DNA of 18,397 nucleotides, from NCBI GenBank assembly GCA_002505775.1, contig DAVY01000024.1:1-18397 (forward strand). Reading direction: 5' to 3'. The stretch comes from Euryarchaeota archaeon UBA130 (GTDB lineage Archaea; Thermoplasmatota; Poseidoniia; Poseidoniales; Thalassarchaeaceae). Made by a program: the position numbers and the translations under genes. The notes under the pieces are model-generated. The model had not been told where the DNA came from. It worked only from the letters and a program-made list of their open reading frames with translations, and did not search any database. This document shows, one piece after another, positions 8,381 through 16,288 of the stretch. Each line of letters begins with the position of its first letter. Within the stretch, counting starts at the first letter, position 1.

Positions 8381-8850
8381 CCCTGAATGGACTCATCATC
8401 CGATATGACCTTGGCGGTCATGGATGACCTATACTCTGCGTAGGCATCTGAAAGATCCTTGTTAGAGGTTGCAATAATCTGGACTGCTAGAGCTCCCGCA
8501 TTGTCACCCCTATCAACGCCGACAGTGGCTACTGGCATACCTGGAGGCATCTGGACTATCGAAAGAAGTGAATCCAGAGGGACCTTGCCACCGACTGGGA
8601 CGCCAATGACTGGTTTGGTGGTCATGGAAGCTATGACCCCGGGCAAGGCGGCCGCTACTCCTGCCATGCCAATGAAGACCTGGCAACCTGAATCCTCAGC
8701 GTTGGAGATTATTTCTTCGAGATATTTTGGCGCCCTATGGGCTGATGCGACCCTAATTTCGAAGCTCACATCGAACTTTTCGAGCACTGAACGGCATTTC
8801 TCGGCGATTGGCAAGTCTGACTTAGAACCTAGTACGACACATATGTCCAT
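8377..8850 (-). CDS. purE: Phosphoribosylaminoimidazole carboxylase / N5-CAIR mutase PurE
   Basis: PurE forms carboxyaminoimidazole ribotide in purine biosynthesis. From the ATG at 8850 the product is 157 residues, starting MDICVVLGSKSD as PurE proteins usually do. It then shows SAHRAP, the GMAGVAAALPGVIA segment and DSLLSIVQMPPGMPVATV, all family hallmarks. The frame extends upstream to ATG 8901 or TTG 8904, overlapping the previous gene by 14-17 bp. That adds an 18-residue N-terminus without family similarity, and neither start has a clear Shine-Dalgarno sequence. Whether this is the class I enzyme (needs PurK) or a class II enzyme (uses CO2 directly) cannot be settled here. The GGKVPLDS segment is shorter than the usual class I loop. 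The stop overlaps the guaAb GTG. Confidence 0.93.
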   Translation of the reverse strand: MDICVVLGSKSDLPIAEKCRSVLEKFDVSFEIRVASAHRAPKYLEEIISNAEDSGCQVFIGMAGVAAALPGVIASMTTKPVIGVPVGGKVPLDSLLSIVQMPPGMPVATVGVDRGDNAGALAVQIIATSNKDLSDAYAEYRSSMTAKVISDDESIQG

Positions 8851-8887
8851 GACACTGGGGGAGTAAGGAGGTTCAAATGCCTGCCGT

Positions 8888-9742
8888 TCATTCTTCCTCA
8901 TCAAATAGTATCAGATTTCTAGGCCACTCAACATCGGAGCTAGTAACCGGGAACTCATCTAGAAGTTCATTGATTCTCTCTGATTCAGGATTTCCCTTGA
9001 ATAGGCAGTCTTGAATGAATCCATACTTGCAAACGTAAGACAGGGAGATAAAGTCAATGTTTCCTCGACTGAAGCCATGTAATGCCATTTTTCCCTCTCC
9101 CGCTGGAACTGTCGCTATTTCCCCTCTTTTCCAAAATTTTTCAGATATATTCCAATCTCCACTGAGTATGGAGGAATCCCAAGAGTCCCTGCTAATCGGG
9201 AGAACTATCCTTGCCGGAGGAACCATGAATACCTCGGAAATCATATTTATTGACCTGAAAAAGGCAATCCAAAACATTGCATACGAGGCCCATCCGAATG
9301 AAGGAGAATATTCAATATGTATTGTGAAAAAAATTATTCCTAGTGATATTGATAGCCAATCTACGGGTAGGGACAGGAGAGAGTTATCCGAGGTTGGTTG
9401 GACGTTTCTTGCGTTGGCTACCGGCAAAATTAGAAGCGCCCAGGATATAACAAATATAGTTCCAGAGACGAATTGGTCATCTGGAGTCATCCCCTTGAAG
9501 ACTAGAGGGAAGACACTGGCAATTAGAAAGAAGGGTGACCACGCTAATGGTTTCAGAATGGGCCATGCTAACGGCCTCATCCTCTGACGTTCCCAGCCAA
9601 ATCTTGATTCCTCCCCGGGAGTTGTCAGAACATCGGGGAATACGCTTTCTGATGGCCTGATTCTGGGAGGTGTCTCTTCTATTGGAAGGCCCCACCAATT
9701 TGGATCACCCCTGAGCCAGTTCCTGTCTCCATGGGCCTCCAT
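8888..9742 (-). CDS. Membrane protein of unknown function, four predicted helices
   Basis: I do not recognise this 284-residue family. The N-terminal ~55 residues are soluble, rich in Pro, Trp and Arg (PNWWGLPIEETPPRIRPSES). Four hydrophobic segments follow at about 64-83, 91-110, 127-145 and 149-172, and a soluble C-terminal ~110 residues end in an acidic tail (FDEEE). An arginine-rich stretch (RFGWERQRMRP) precedes the first helix. The gene lies 31 bp after gcvPB and 37 bp before the preferred purE start, so it is probably co-transcribed with both. No transporter or enzyme motif is visible. A TATA-like GCATATGCAT at 9765-9774 could be a weak internal promoter. Antisense open frames over this gene are shadows. 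Confidence 0.75.
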   Translation of the reverse strand: MEAHGDRNWLRGDPNWWGLPIEETPPRIRPSESVFPDVLTTPGEESRFGWERQRMRPLAWPILKPLAWSPFFLIASVFPLVFKGMTPDDQFVSGTIFVISWALLILPVANARNVQPTSDNSLLSLPVDWLSISLGIIFFTIHIEYSPSFGWASYAMFWIAFFRSINMISEVFMVPPARIVLPISRDSWDSSILSGDWNISEKFWKRGEIATVPAGEGKMALHGFSRGNIDFISLSYVCKYGFIQDCLFKGNPESERINELLDEFPVTSSDVEWPRNLILFDEEE

Positions 9743-9773
9743 AACATTCCGAGGGGTGTGTGACGCATATGCA

Positions 9774-11279
9774 TTAGGATAGATCTTGAGATTTGTTGTA
9801 CCTTAATATCAGATTTCTTGCCGCCCATACCTCATCCACCCTGCCGACCGGAGTCGTATGTGGGGAGGATAGGACTATCTCTGGGTCCTCGGCCAATATG
9901 GAGTGGAAATCTTGAGCGAACTTATCCAGAACCTCCTTGGATTCTGTCTCTGTTGGTTCGAACATTAGGCACTCTGGGACTATCTGTGGAAAATAGAGGG
10001 TCGGTGCCATGTAGCCATAATCGAGAAGCCTCTTTGCAATGTCCTTTCCAGTTACTCCATTGGTATCCTTTAGAGGAGACATTGATAGGGTAAATTCGTG
10101 CTTTACCACATCGGCTGGGCATCCCTCGACGGGCATGGCGTGGATTTGTAAATTCGGATCGGGATTCATCATCACATGTCTCAGATAATTTGCATTCAAT
10201 ACTGCATGCTCACTCATTGTTTCCAGTTCACGGCCATACCTTCTGTAAAATGCCCATGATCTGACTACGGCACCAGCGTTTCCATTCCACTGCTGGACTT
10301 TGCCGATCGTACTTTCTGGAGTAACCCAGTTGTACCAGTACCCGTCAGCAACCCCAACTTCATCTTCCGTAGCCTCACGACGCCCCACTATTGGGGATGG
10401 AAGGAATTTGGAAAGGTGCTCTTTGACACCGATGGGGCCACTTCCAGGACCACCTCCTCCATGTGGCTGACTGAAGGTTTTGTGTAGATTGTAGTGCACG
10501 GCATCGAAACCCATTCTCCCAGGGTCAGTCTTTCCAAGAATGGCATTGAAGTTTGCCCCATCGTAGTACATTTGCCCTCCTGCGTTATGGACAATCTCAG
10601 TCGCTTCCGCTATCTCTGGTTCAAACACTCCCAACGTACTTGGGTTTGTGATCATCATAGCTGCCGTATCATCCCCAACTGCTGAACGCAACGCATCGAG
10701 ATCTATCCTTCCGTCATGGGCACTTGGGATTTCAATAATCTGGTAGCCACACATTGAAGCTGAGGCTGGATTTGTTCCATGCGCAGAATCTGGTACAATG
10801 ACCTTGTCCCTGTGTCCCTCTCCCCTCTCTTTATGGTACTCCTGGATACATCTGATCGCAGTAAACTCTCCTTGAGCTCCCGCGACCGGCTGAAGAGTGA
10901 CGGCATCCATACCGGAGCATATCGCCAACATTTCCTGCATCTCGTAGTAAATTGCCAGAAGCCCTTGCACCTGTGATTCCGGCTGGAGGGGATGGATACG
11001 GTCTATTCCAGGATGCTGGACAATCCTCTCGTTTAACCTTGGATTATGCTTCATGGTACAGGAGCCGAGAGGGTAGAAACCGGTGTCAATTCCAAAGTTT
11101 TTCTGCGATAGTTGGGTGTAGTGTCTAACTAACTCTGGCTCACTGGCCCTCGGCCACTCTGGTAATTTACTTCGTCTCAATTGCGGGGGAATTGACTCTG
11201 AGTAGTCTTCTGTTATCGGGTCTGGTTGAGACCACCCGGCCTCCTTGGATCCATTGAAATCGAAAATAGTCCCCGTCAT
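9774..11279 (-). CDS. gcvPB: Glycine dehydrogenase (decarboxylating) subunit 2
   Basis: This is the PLP-carrying subunit of the two-subunit P-protein of the glycine cleavage system. It decarboxylates glycine and transfers the aminomethyl group to lipoyl-GcvH. The 501-residue product has the expected blocks: GFYPLGSCTMKHNP near the N-terminus, PVAGAQGEF, DSAHGTNPASASMCGY, MYYDGANFNAI, and NLHKTFSQPHGGGGPG with the PLP lysine at K267. Length matches the family. The ATG at 11279 overlaps the gcvPA stop (ATGA) and is preceded by GGAGG with a 7-nt spacer, so the two subunits are translationally coupled and probably made in equal amounts. GcvH and lipoamide dehydrogenase are not in the window. Confidence 0.97.
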   Translation of the reverse strand: MTGTIFDFNGSKEAGWSQPDPITEDYSESIPPQLRRSKLPEWPRASEPELVRHYTQLSQKNFGIDTGFYPLGSCTMKHNPRLNERIVQHPGIDRIHPLQPESQVQGLLAIYYEMQEMLAICSGMDAVTLQPVAGAQGEFTAIRCIQEYHKERGEGHRDKVIVPDSAHGTNPASASMCGYQIIEIPSAHDGRIDLDALRSAVGDDTAAMMITNPSTLGVFEPEIAEATEIVHNAGGQMYYDGANFNAILGKTDPGRMGFDAVHYNLHKTFSQPHGGGGPGSGPIGVKEHLSKFLPSPIVGRREATEDEVGVADGYWYNWVTPESTIGKVQQWNGNAGAVVRSWAFYRRYGRELETMSEHAVLNANYLRHVMMNPDPNLQIHAMPVEGCPADVVKHEFTLSMSPLKDTNGVTGKDIAKRLLDYGYMAPTLYFPQIVPECLMFEPTETESKEVLDKFAQDFHSILAEDPEIVLSSPHTTPVGRVDEVWAARNLILRYNKSQDLS

Positions 11280-12640
11280 CTAGATTCCTCCACCCAAGAT
11301 TTGAGCGCATCCTTAAGGGCTTTAATGTCCAACTCGGAGGTCCTTTCATCACACCCCACAAGGATCCATGAGGACTTGTCCTTCCACCAGTTCCCCAAGT
11401 CAAATCCTGCTGTGACTCCCAATTTGTCCATGTGAGATAGAGCATCTTCGGATTTTCCTGGAATCCTGATCGCGAATTCTCTGAAGACGGGCGAATTGGG
11501 AAAAGCCAATTCCACACCTTCTATGGAAGAGATTTGATTCATTGTCCTGACAGTCGATGCCAGTATTCTTGTGGACAATTTCTCTAATCCAACAGGTCCA
11601 AGAAGTGCCATGTGCATAGCACCCATTAATGCGATTAATGTCTCATTAGAGCAAATATTAGATGTCGCTCTGTGTCTTCGGATATGTTGCTCTCTGGTGG
11701 ATAAAGTAAGCGTGTAGGCGGTTTTTCCACTGGTATCAATGCTCTGTCCGACAATCCTACCGGGCATCAGGCGGAGGAAGTCCTTCGTACACGCAAATAT
11801 GCCGTAAATGGGCCCTCCAGCAGTGGGCCCTATTCCGAAAGGCTGCCCCTCTCCGACCACAATATCAGCGCCCCAATTTCCAGGAGGTTCGACCAGCCCT
11901 AGAGTAGTGACATCAACACCGACAATAATTGCGGTTTTTTCTCCTACGATCTCCCTGAGCCTCATTAGGCCTTCATCTAAGATTCCGAATGAGTTTGGCT
12001 GTTCTACGTACACGGCGCATGAGCCGGATGCCGACGAGGCTTTCTCGAGATCAAGAAGGCCATCTTCCCCATGTGGGAGCTTGATTATCTCAATACCAAC
12101 TCCTTGGGTATAATTCTGTATGACGGACATCCTATGGGGAGGGACTAACTCAGAGACGAAGACAGTATTCGGTTTCTCCACTTTCTTTGACTTTACCCTT
12201 ACTGCACAAGTAATCGCTTCAGCGGCTGAAGTACTGGCATCGTACATTGAGACATTGGAAATAGGAAGCTCCACTAGCTCCGATATCATTGTCTGGAATT
12301 CCCACATGGCCTGTAGCATTCCTTGGCTGACCTCCGGCTGATAGGGGGTGTAGGAGGTCAGAAACTCCCCCCTAGTGGCGATCATTGGCACCATGGATGG
12401 TACGAAGTTTCTAGCTAGTCCAGCCGACAGGAATGAGGGACGACAATCAAGGTCAACATTTGCCCCTAACAGTTTATTTGCATCTCTGATTATTTCCTCT
12501 TCGGATTGTGGCCCGGGCAGAGGAAGAGGGCCCTTGGACCTGATTTTCTTGGGGATATCCGAAAATAAATCGTCCATGGACTTCAAGCCCATTATTTCGA
12601 GCATTTCTTGCTCCCTACCGAGATTTGGCAACTGGTCCAC
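11276..12640 (-). CDS. gcvPA: Glycine dehydrogenase (decarboxylating) subunit 1
   Basis: This is the non-PLP-lysine subunit of the split P-protein, partner of GcvPB in the glycine cleavage system. It shows the family N-terminus (LPNL...EMLEIMGLKSMDDLFSDIP), FLSAGLARNFVPSMV, the TSYTPYQPEVSQGMLQAMWEFQ block, SMYDASTSAAEA, and LSTREQHIRRHRATSNICSN. The frame extends to a TTG at 12652. I prefer GTG at 12640 (454 residues) because GAGGG lies 6 nt upstream and the residues then align with the usual start, where an MRYxPN-type N-terminus precedes the same LPN position. In-frame TAA lies eight codons above the TTG. It is the first gene of the leftward cluster gcvPA-gcvPB-membrane protein-purE-guaAb-tRNA, promoted from the 12653-12749 divergent region. 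Confidence 0.96.
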   Translation of the reverse strand: MDQLPNLGREQEMLEIMGLKSMDDLFSDIPKKIRSKGPLPLPGPQSEEEIIRDANKLLGANVDLDCRPSFLSAGLARNFVPSMVPMIATRGEFLTSYTPYQPEVSQGMLQAMWEFQTMISELVELPISNVSMYDASTSAAEAITCAVRVKSKKVEKPNTVFVSELVPPHRMSVIQNYTQGVGIEIIKLPHGEDGLLDLEKASSASGSCAVYVEQPNSFGILDEGLMRLREIVGEKTAIIVGVDVTTLGLVEPPGNWGADIVVGEGQPFGIGPTAGGPIYGIFACTKDFLRLMPGRIVGQSIDTSGKTAYTLTLSTREQHIRRHRATSNICSNETLIALMGAMHMALLGPVGLEKLSTRILASTVRTMNQISSIEGVELAFPNSPVFREFAIRIPGKSEDALSHMDKLGVTAGFDLGNWWKDKSSWILVGCDERTSELDIKALKDALKSWVEESR

Positions 12641-12671
12641 GGTATCCCTCAAGTTGTTCCAAGAGTAGGGA

Positions 12672-12684
12672 GTTTATGATTATC
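12672..12684 (-). promoter_or_regulatory. Candidate TATA-like box of the gcvPA-gcvPB-purE-guaAb unit
   Basis: The left strand reads AAAGATAATCATAAAC. Its centre is about 38 nt before the preferred GTG at 12640, predicting transcription start near 12652 and a leader of about 12 nt that just contains the GAGGG ribosome-binding site. No glycine riboswitch-like structure fits in so short a leader. Confidence 0.35.
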
Positions 12685-12712
12685 TTTGAGGGGGATTCTG
12701 CGATGGTACACC

Positions 12713-12749
12713 GACACACTCTTATTACTCCCAAGTCAGTCAGTGTGTC
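12713..12749 (+). promoter_or_regulatory. Perfect 8-bp inverted repeat bracketing a TATA-like box before the epimerase-like gene
   Basis: GACACACT (12713-12720) is the exact reverse complement of AGTGTGTC (12742-12749), which ends at the base before the ATG at 12750. Between the arms lies CTTATTACT (12721-12729). Its centre is about 26 nt before the ATG, as expected for a leaderless archaeal promoter. Arm centres are 29 bp apart. A dimeric regulator binding both arms would cover the TATA box and the start site. Operator function is inference; the repeat itself is plain in the sequence. Confidence 0.45.
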
Positions 12750-13595
12750 ATGAAGGTCGCGGTCACTGCTTCCGACGGATTTGTAGCTCCCTACATCATT
12801 GATGCACTGGGAGATTCTGCAGTGGTGATCCCAGACGAAGTCTTGGGCGATAATATGGCCTTGGACGTTATGCTAACTCCTTGTAGTGCCCTCATACACA
12901 TCAATTCAAGGCCGGTAGACACTAGTGTAGCCAGGGATGATAGGGAATCCAAGTTAATTATGCGGGAGGCCGCAAGACCTGTTTTGGATGCAGTGAATAG
13001 GCACGGAGAGCTACACATGATCATTCTAGGGACCCTGAGGGTCCATCCCCCCTGGTCACCTGGTGATGACTACTACGGGCCTGAGTCCTCATTATCGCCC
13101 AGAGATACAGCGGCAGAGGGGCAGTTGTGGCTGGAGGAGAACGCTTTGGAGAGGGCCGAGGCTGACAGGCCGGTTAGTGTGATTAGGGCCTCTAACGTTC
13201 AAGGAGTACCAATTTCTGGCCCTCCTGGCAATGGCATACTACACAGATGGGCCAATGAAAGTCAAATCGGTTGGATAAATGTTCCTGGCACAGGAGATGA
13301 CGTCAAGGACCTCGTGCACGTCGAAGACTTGGTTAGGGTGATTCTCTCCGTCCTCGATAATCCCCCTCCTACACGTGAGAGCTTTGCCGTAGGGACCGGG
13401 AAGGGGATTACAATGAATGAGCTTGCTAATATTTACAATCAGAAAACCGGGGCTTCTGTTGAGTTGAACCAGTCTTCAGAGGGAGAGGTTTGGGGAATTG
13501 TTGATGCTTGGTTTTTGGACCATAGATGCGGATTCAAACCTTCCATCAGTCTTGAAGAAATGATCGAAGAGGCATTGGCTGCTTCAGGCTACTGA
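12750..13595 (+). CDS. Atypical NAD-dependent epimerase/dehydratase-like protein
   Basis: The 281-residue product has the overall plan of extended SDR proteins: an N-terminal Rossmann strand (MKVAVTASDGFVAPYI), MIILGTLRVHPP, VSVIRASNVQG, VPGTGDDVKDLVHVEDLVRVIL and a C-terminal FAVGTGKGITMNELANIY segment. Key residues are degenerate. The nucleotide-binding GxxGxxG reads A7-S-D-G10-F-V-A13. In the position of the YxxxK active site the sequence is SPRDTAAEGQLWLEE, with no recognisable Tyr-Lys pair. It may bind a nucleotide or sugar without classic epimerase chemistry. It starts at ATG 12750, probably leaderless, and its TGA overlaps the EF-hand gene tail to tail by 7 bp. It stands alone on the right strand between the two blocks of glycine cleavage genes. 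Confidence 0.85.
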   Translation: MKVAVTASDGFVAPYIIDALGDSAVVIPDEVLGDNMALDVMLTPCSALIHINSRPVDTSVARDDRESKLIMREAARPVLDAVNRHGELHMIILGTLRVHPPWSPGDDYYGPESSLSPRDTAAEGQLWLEENALERAEADRPVSVIRASNVQGVPISGPPGNGILHRWANESQIGWINVPGTGDDVKDLVHVEDLVRVILSVLDNPPPTRESFAVGTGKGITMNELANIYNQKTGASVELNQSSEGEVWGIVDAWFLDHRCGFKPSISLEEMIEEALAASGY

Positions 13596-15091
13596 GCGTT
13601 CAATATCACTCTTTTTCTTATCGAGTTCCACCCGTCAAACATGCAAGAAATACCTCCTTCATGACCTGGTTTGTAGGAAGAGGTATCCCTATCCGATGGC
13701 ATCCTTATCTCGACCTCGGCAGGGGATGAACCAGTTTGGGGAGTAATCAGGGATGCTATTATTGTGTTTCCTCCCCTGTACTTATCGTCAATTCCGATTC
13801 CGAAACTCCTCTCCACTGAAATTACTCTCACTTGAACTGTGAGGGGTGTGCCAGAAAATTTCTCATTCAGAGAATTTTGCTCTGAAAGCATCCTTGCAGA
13901 GGAAAATGATTGGATAATCGTGTGGATAGTATCGTTACCTGGTCCAGATTCTTCTCTGGGGAATTCCCTTGAGCTTGCATCATCTAGCGTCTCCTCAATC
14001 ACAGTTTCCTCTTGTTGCACCTTGGGCCTTGTTTCTTCGATTACCGGTGTTTGAGCTTCGTTATCGGCCATCGAAGAAGCTGCGACAGCCCCAAACGCTG
14101 CTGCTGATAGCCCCAGTGCGACATCTGTATTTGAGGGGATTTTCGAAGTGGCGATCAGCTGAAATGAGTCTGCTTTGGCCTTCCATAATTCTCTAGCGGG
14201 GTTCTGAAACAGGGCAGGTAGTTTGGAAATCTTTGATTCGGCCTCATTATCCGCGATTTCCCTAGCTCTCTGCAGAGATTCCAAGGTAGAGAATTCTGAA
14301 GCTTCTAAATTGCTAAGGATGGTAGTGAAATCCTCGGAAACATCCCCCATAAGGACCGACGGATCGTCATTCTCGACGACCTCAATTTCTGGGGCCTCGT
14401 AACTCTGGTCGTTTTCAGCTGTATCAGTGGGTGGTTCTGTGTCAGAGAGGATACCCTGTTCCGTGGACTGGTCGACTGGTTCCGAGCTGTTCATCTCTAT
14501 GGTAATCCTTCCGACTCCAACCCACCTTCTAGTTCCAAGTGGGAGTTCTCCGTTTGCTGGTGGCCTCGTCCATCCTCCTCTGTAGTAGTCCTGATTTCCG
14601 CCCTGTTCCCTGTCATCAAGACTCCAAGAGCTTGCTCCTCCGGAACCCGCGTTGTAGAAATACATTCTAGCGCCGTTTGAATTCATGAAGAGTGGTTTTC
14701 CGTTCATTTCTCCATTTGGAGTGTAAGTTCCATTGTAGAATTCGTTTGGATGGTCTGAAACAGTGAGGGAATTACCGACTATGTAGGATTCTGAGGGACC
14801 TGAATCAACCAGAGTTAGTATTTCTTGGAGGTCAATTACCCCATTCCCGTCAGAGTCTAAAACTGAAAAAATAGCGTTTACTATGGCACCAGGTGCTTTT
14901 TGGCCTGTGATGGATGTGAGAGCACCCTCGAATTCGGAGAGGTTGAGATTTCCGTTGTCATCTAGATCATATTTAGAAAAAAGGGCCTCTGCTGAAATCC
15001 CTCTCGATCTCAAAATTGTCTGTAAATTCTTAATTGCTACAGCCTCAATTCCACCGCTCACTGTATCTACCCAGACCCTCACAAGGGACAT
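13589..15091 (-). CDS. EF-hand pair protein with Gly/Asn/Trp-rich module and central hydrophobic segment
   Basis: The 500-residue product contains two canonical EF-hand loops, DLDDNGNLNLSE (42-53) and DSDGNGVIDLQE (79-90), spaced as in a calmodulin-like pair, so calcium binding is well supported. Residues about 108-198 form a module rich in Gly, Asn, Tyr and Trp (NGTYTPNGEMNGKPLF, MYFYNAGSGGASSW, DYYRGGWTRP, RRWVGVG). The middle (200-380) is acidic and low-complexity with a short Ala/Gly hydrophobic segment at about 325-341 (LGLSAAAFGAVAASS), possibly membrane-associated. A conserved-looking beta-type domain closes the protein (about 415-500: VQVRVISVERSFGIG, GWNSIRKRVIL). There is no signal peptide. 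It starts 24 bp after gcvT and is probably co-transcribed with it. The function is unknown; calcium-responsive regulation or scaffolding is possible but unproven. Confidence 0.85.
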   Translation of the reverse strand: MSLVRVWVDTVSGGIEAVAIKNLQTILRSRGISAEALFSKYDLDDNGNLNLSEFEGALTSITGQKAPGAIVNAIFSVLDSDGNGVIDLQEILTLVDSGPSESYIVGNSLTVSDHPNEFYNGTYTPNGEMNGKPLFMNSNGARMYFYNAGSGGASSWSLDDREQGGNQDYYRGGWTRPPANGELPLGTRRWVGVGRITIEMNSSEPVDQSTEQGILSDTEPPTDTAENDQSYEAPEIEVVENDDPSVLMGDVSEDFTTILSNLEASEFSTLESLQRAREIADNEAESKISKLPALFQNPARELWKAKADSFQLIATSKIPSNTDVALGLSAAAFGAVAASSMADNEAQTPVIEETRPKVQQEETVIEETLDDASSREFPREESGPGNDTIHTIIQSFSSARMLSEQNSLNEKFSGTPLTVQVRVISVERSFGIGIDDKYRGGNTIIASLITPQTGSSPAEVEIRMPSDRDTSSYKPGHEGGISCMFDGWNSIRKRVILNAQ

Positions 15092-15115
15092 TCAGCAATG
15101 AGTCTTGCCACTGCA

Positions 15116-16264
15116 TTACAGGAATGGCGGACTTACCACAATTGCCTCGACAGTCCTTCTAGGGGATGCCTTTATCCAGACACTTTGGCCGATTTCAGCT
15201 CCGTCTAGGTAGGCCATTGCAATTCCAATACCGCCCAAACTTGGAGAGGGGGCACCGCTAGTAACATATCCGATGATATCTGAGTCTACTGATTCAGAAG
15301 TCAGCACTGGATGACCGGGCCTGGGAGATGGCCCCCTGCCAACACACCTAATCCCCGCCCACCTTGGAGAGTCACCTAAGGATTTCTCGACGCTCGACTT
15401 ACCAATGAATTCATGGTTCATGTTGAGGCCAAAGGGGACATCAGTTTCCGCTGTATTTCTATGTAGGAATCCCTCGGGAAGATTCACGTCAGGAGAGATG
15501 CCTAGTCCTGGCCAGAGAAAGTCCTGCCCAGATAGTAAGTATCCCTTTTCCAGCCTCAGTGTATCTCTAGCTCCGAGCCCTACAGGAACCAAGCCAATCT
15601 CAGAGCCTGTGAAGATGAGTTCCTTCCAGAGAATGGTTGCCTGACTGTTGGGTATGAATATCTCCGCTCCCTTTTCGCCTGTGTATCCTGTCCCTTGTAT
15701 CCAACCTGTTATGCCCAGTTCATTGTTGGCGATTTCTCGACATTTAAATCTCCCAATTCTATTATTTTCTCCTATTACTCTGGAAATTGCCTCTCCAGAT
15801 TTTGGGCCTTGAACGGCTATAATACTCATTCCCTCTGATTCATCATGGATTATCACCGAGCCATCATCTGGGAGGTGCTCCTCAAACCATACAAGCATGG
15901 TGGAAACCATCGATGCATTGGGCACTCCTAGAATTTCATTGTCCGACTTTACTGCAAAAATCATATCATCAATTAGATTTCCATCCTCATCCAAAAAATG
16001 TGTATACCCACAGGACCCCTTTGTGAATTTTCGGAAGTCTTGTGTGCCAATACCAGAAAGCCAATCAGCAACATCGTGACCAACAAATCTGAAGAAGCCC
16101 ATGTGAGAAACATCAAAAATACCAACAGAGGATCTTGTTGCTATGTGCTCTTCCTTGATTGAGGAATACCATATTGGAAGCTCAAAACCATGAAAATCGA
16201 CTATTTTGCCACCACACTCAATGTGAGATTCATAAAGTGAAGTCCTGACTGGATTGTTTTCCAT
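15116..16264 (-). CDS. gcvT: Aminomethyltransferase (glycine cleavage T-protein)
   Basis: GcvT moves the methylene carbon from aminomethyl-lipoyl-GcvH to tetrahydrofolate, releasing ammonia. The 382-residue product shows the family path: TSLYESHIECGGKIVDFHG, VGIFDVSHMG, GNLIDDMIF with the folate-contacting Asp pair (D99, D100), GTGYTGEKGAEIF, GLGARDTLRLEKGYLLSGQD, and the C-terminal barrel with GYVTSGAPSPSLGGIGIAM. Length is normal. The YTGEKG motif and the folate Asp favour a true T-protein over related YgfZ or dimethylglycine enzymes. The ATG at 16264 has a CTTATT element about 27 nt upstream, suggesting a leaderless mRNA. Downstream lies the EF-hand gene. gcvT is separated from gcvPA/gcvPB by 2.4 kb containing that gene and a rightward epimerase-like gene, so it is transcribed independently of them. 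Confidence 0.96.
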   Translation of the reverse strand: MENNPVRTSLYESHIECGGKIVDFHGFELPIWYSSIKEEHIATRSSVGIFDVSHMGFFRFVGHDVADWLSGIGTQDFRKFTKGSCGYTHFLDEDGNLIDDMIFAVKSDNEILGVPNASMVSTMLVWFEEHLPDDGSVIIHDESEGMSIIAVQGPKSGEAISRVIGENNRIGRFKCREIANNELGITGWIQGTGYTGEKGAEIFIPNSQATILWKELIFTGSEIGLVPVGLGARDTLRLEKGYLLSGQDFLWPGLGISPDVNLPEGFLHRNTAETDVPFGLNMNHEFIGKSSVEKSLGDSPRWAGIRCVGRGPSPRPGHPVLTSESVDSDIIGYVTSGAPSPSLGGIGIAMAYLDGAEIGQSVWIKASPRRTVEAIVVSPPFL

Positions 16265-16288
16265 GTCAATTGGGAGAGAGAGAGGGAG

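Noticed and set aside
8459..8866. 135-codon open frame on the right strand over purE
   Set aside because: Shadow of purE, whose family motifs are unmistakable.
9057..9587. 176-codon open frame on the right strand
   Set aside because: It lies wholly antisense to the four-helix membrane protein, which has better start context, operon position and membrane topology.
12641..12749. Glycine riboswitch upstream of gcvPA
   Set aside because: The predicted leader is about 12 nt and no paired glycine-aptamer structure is visible in the 97-bp divergent region.
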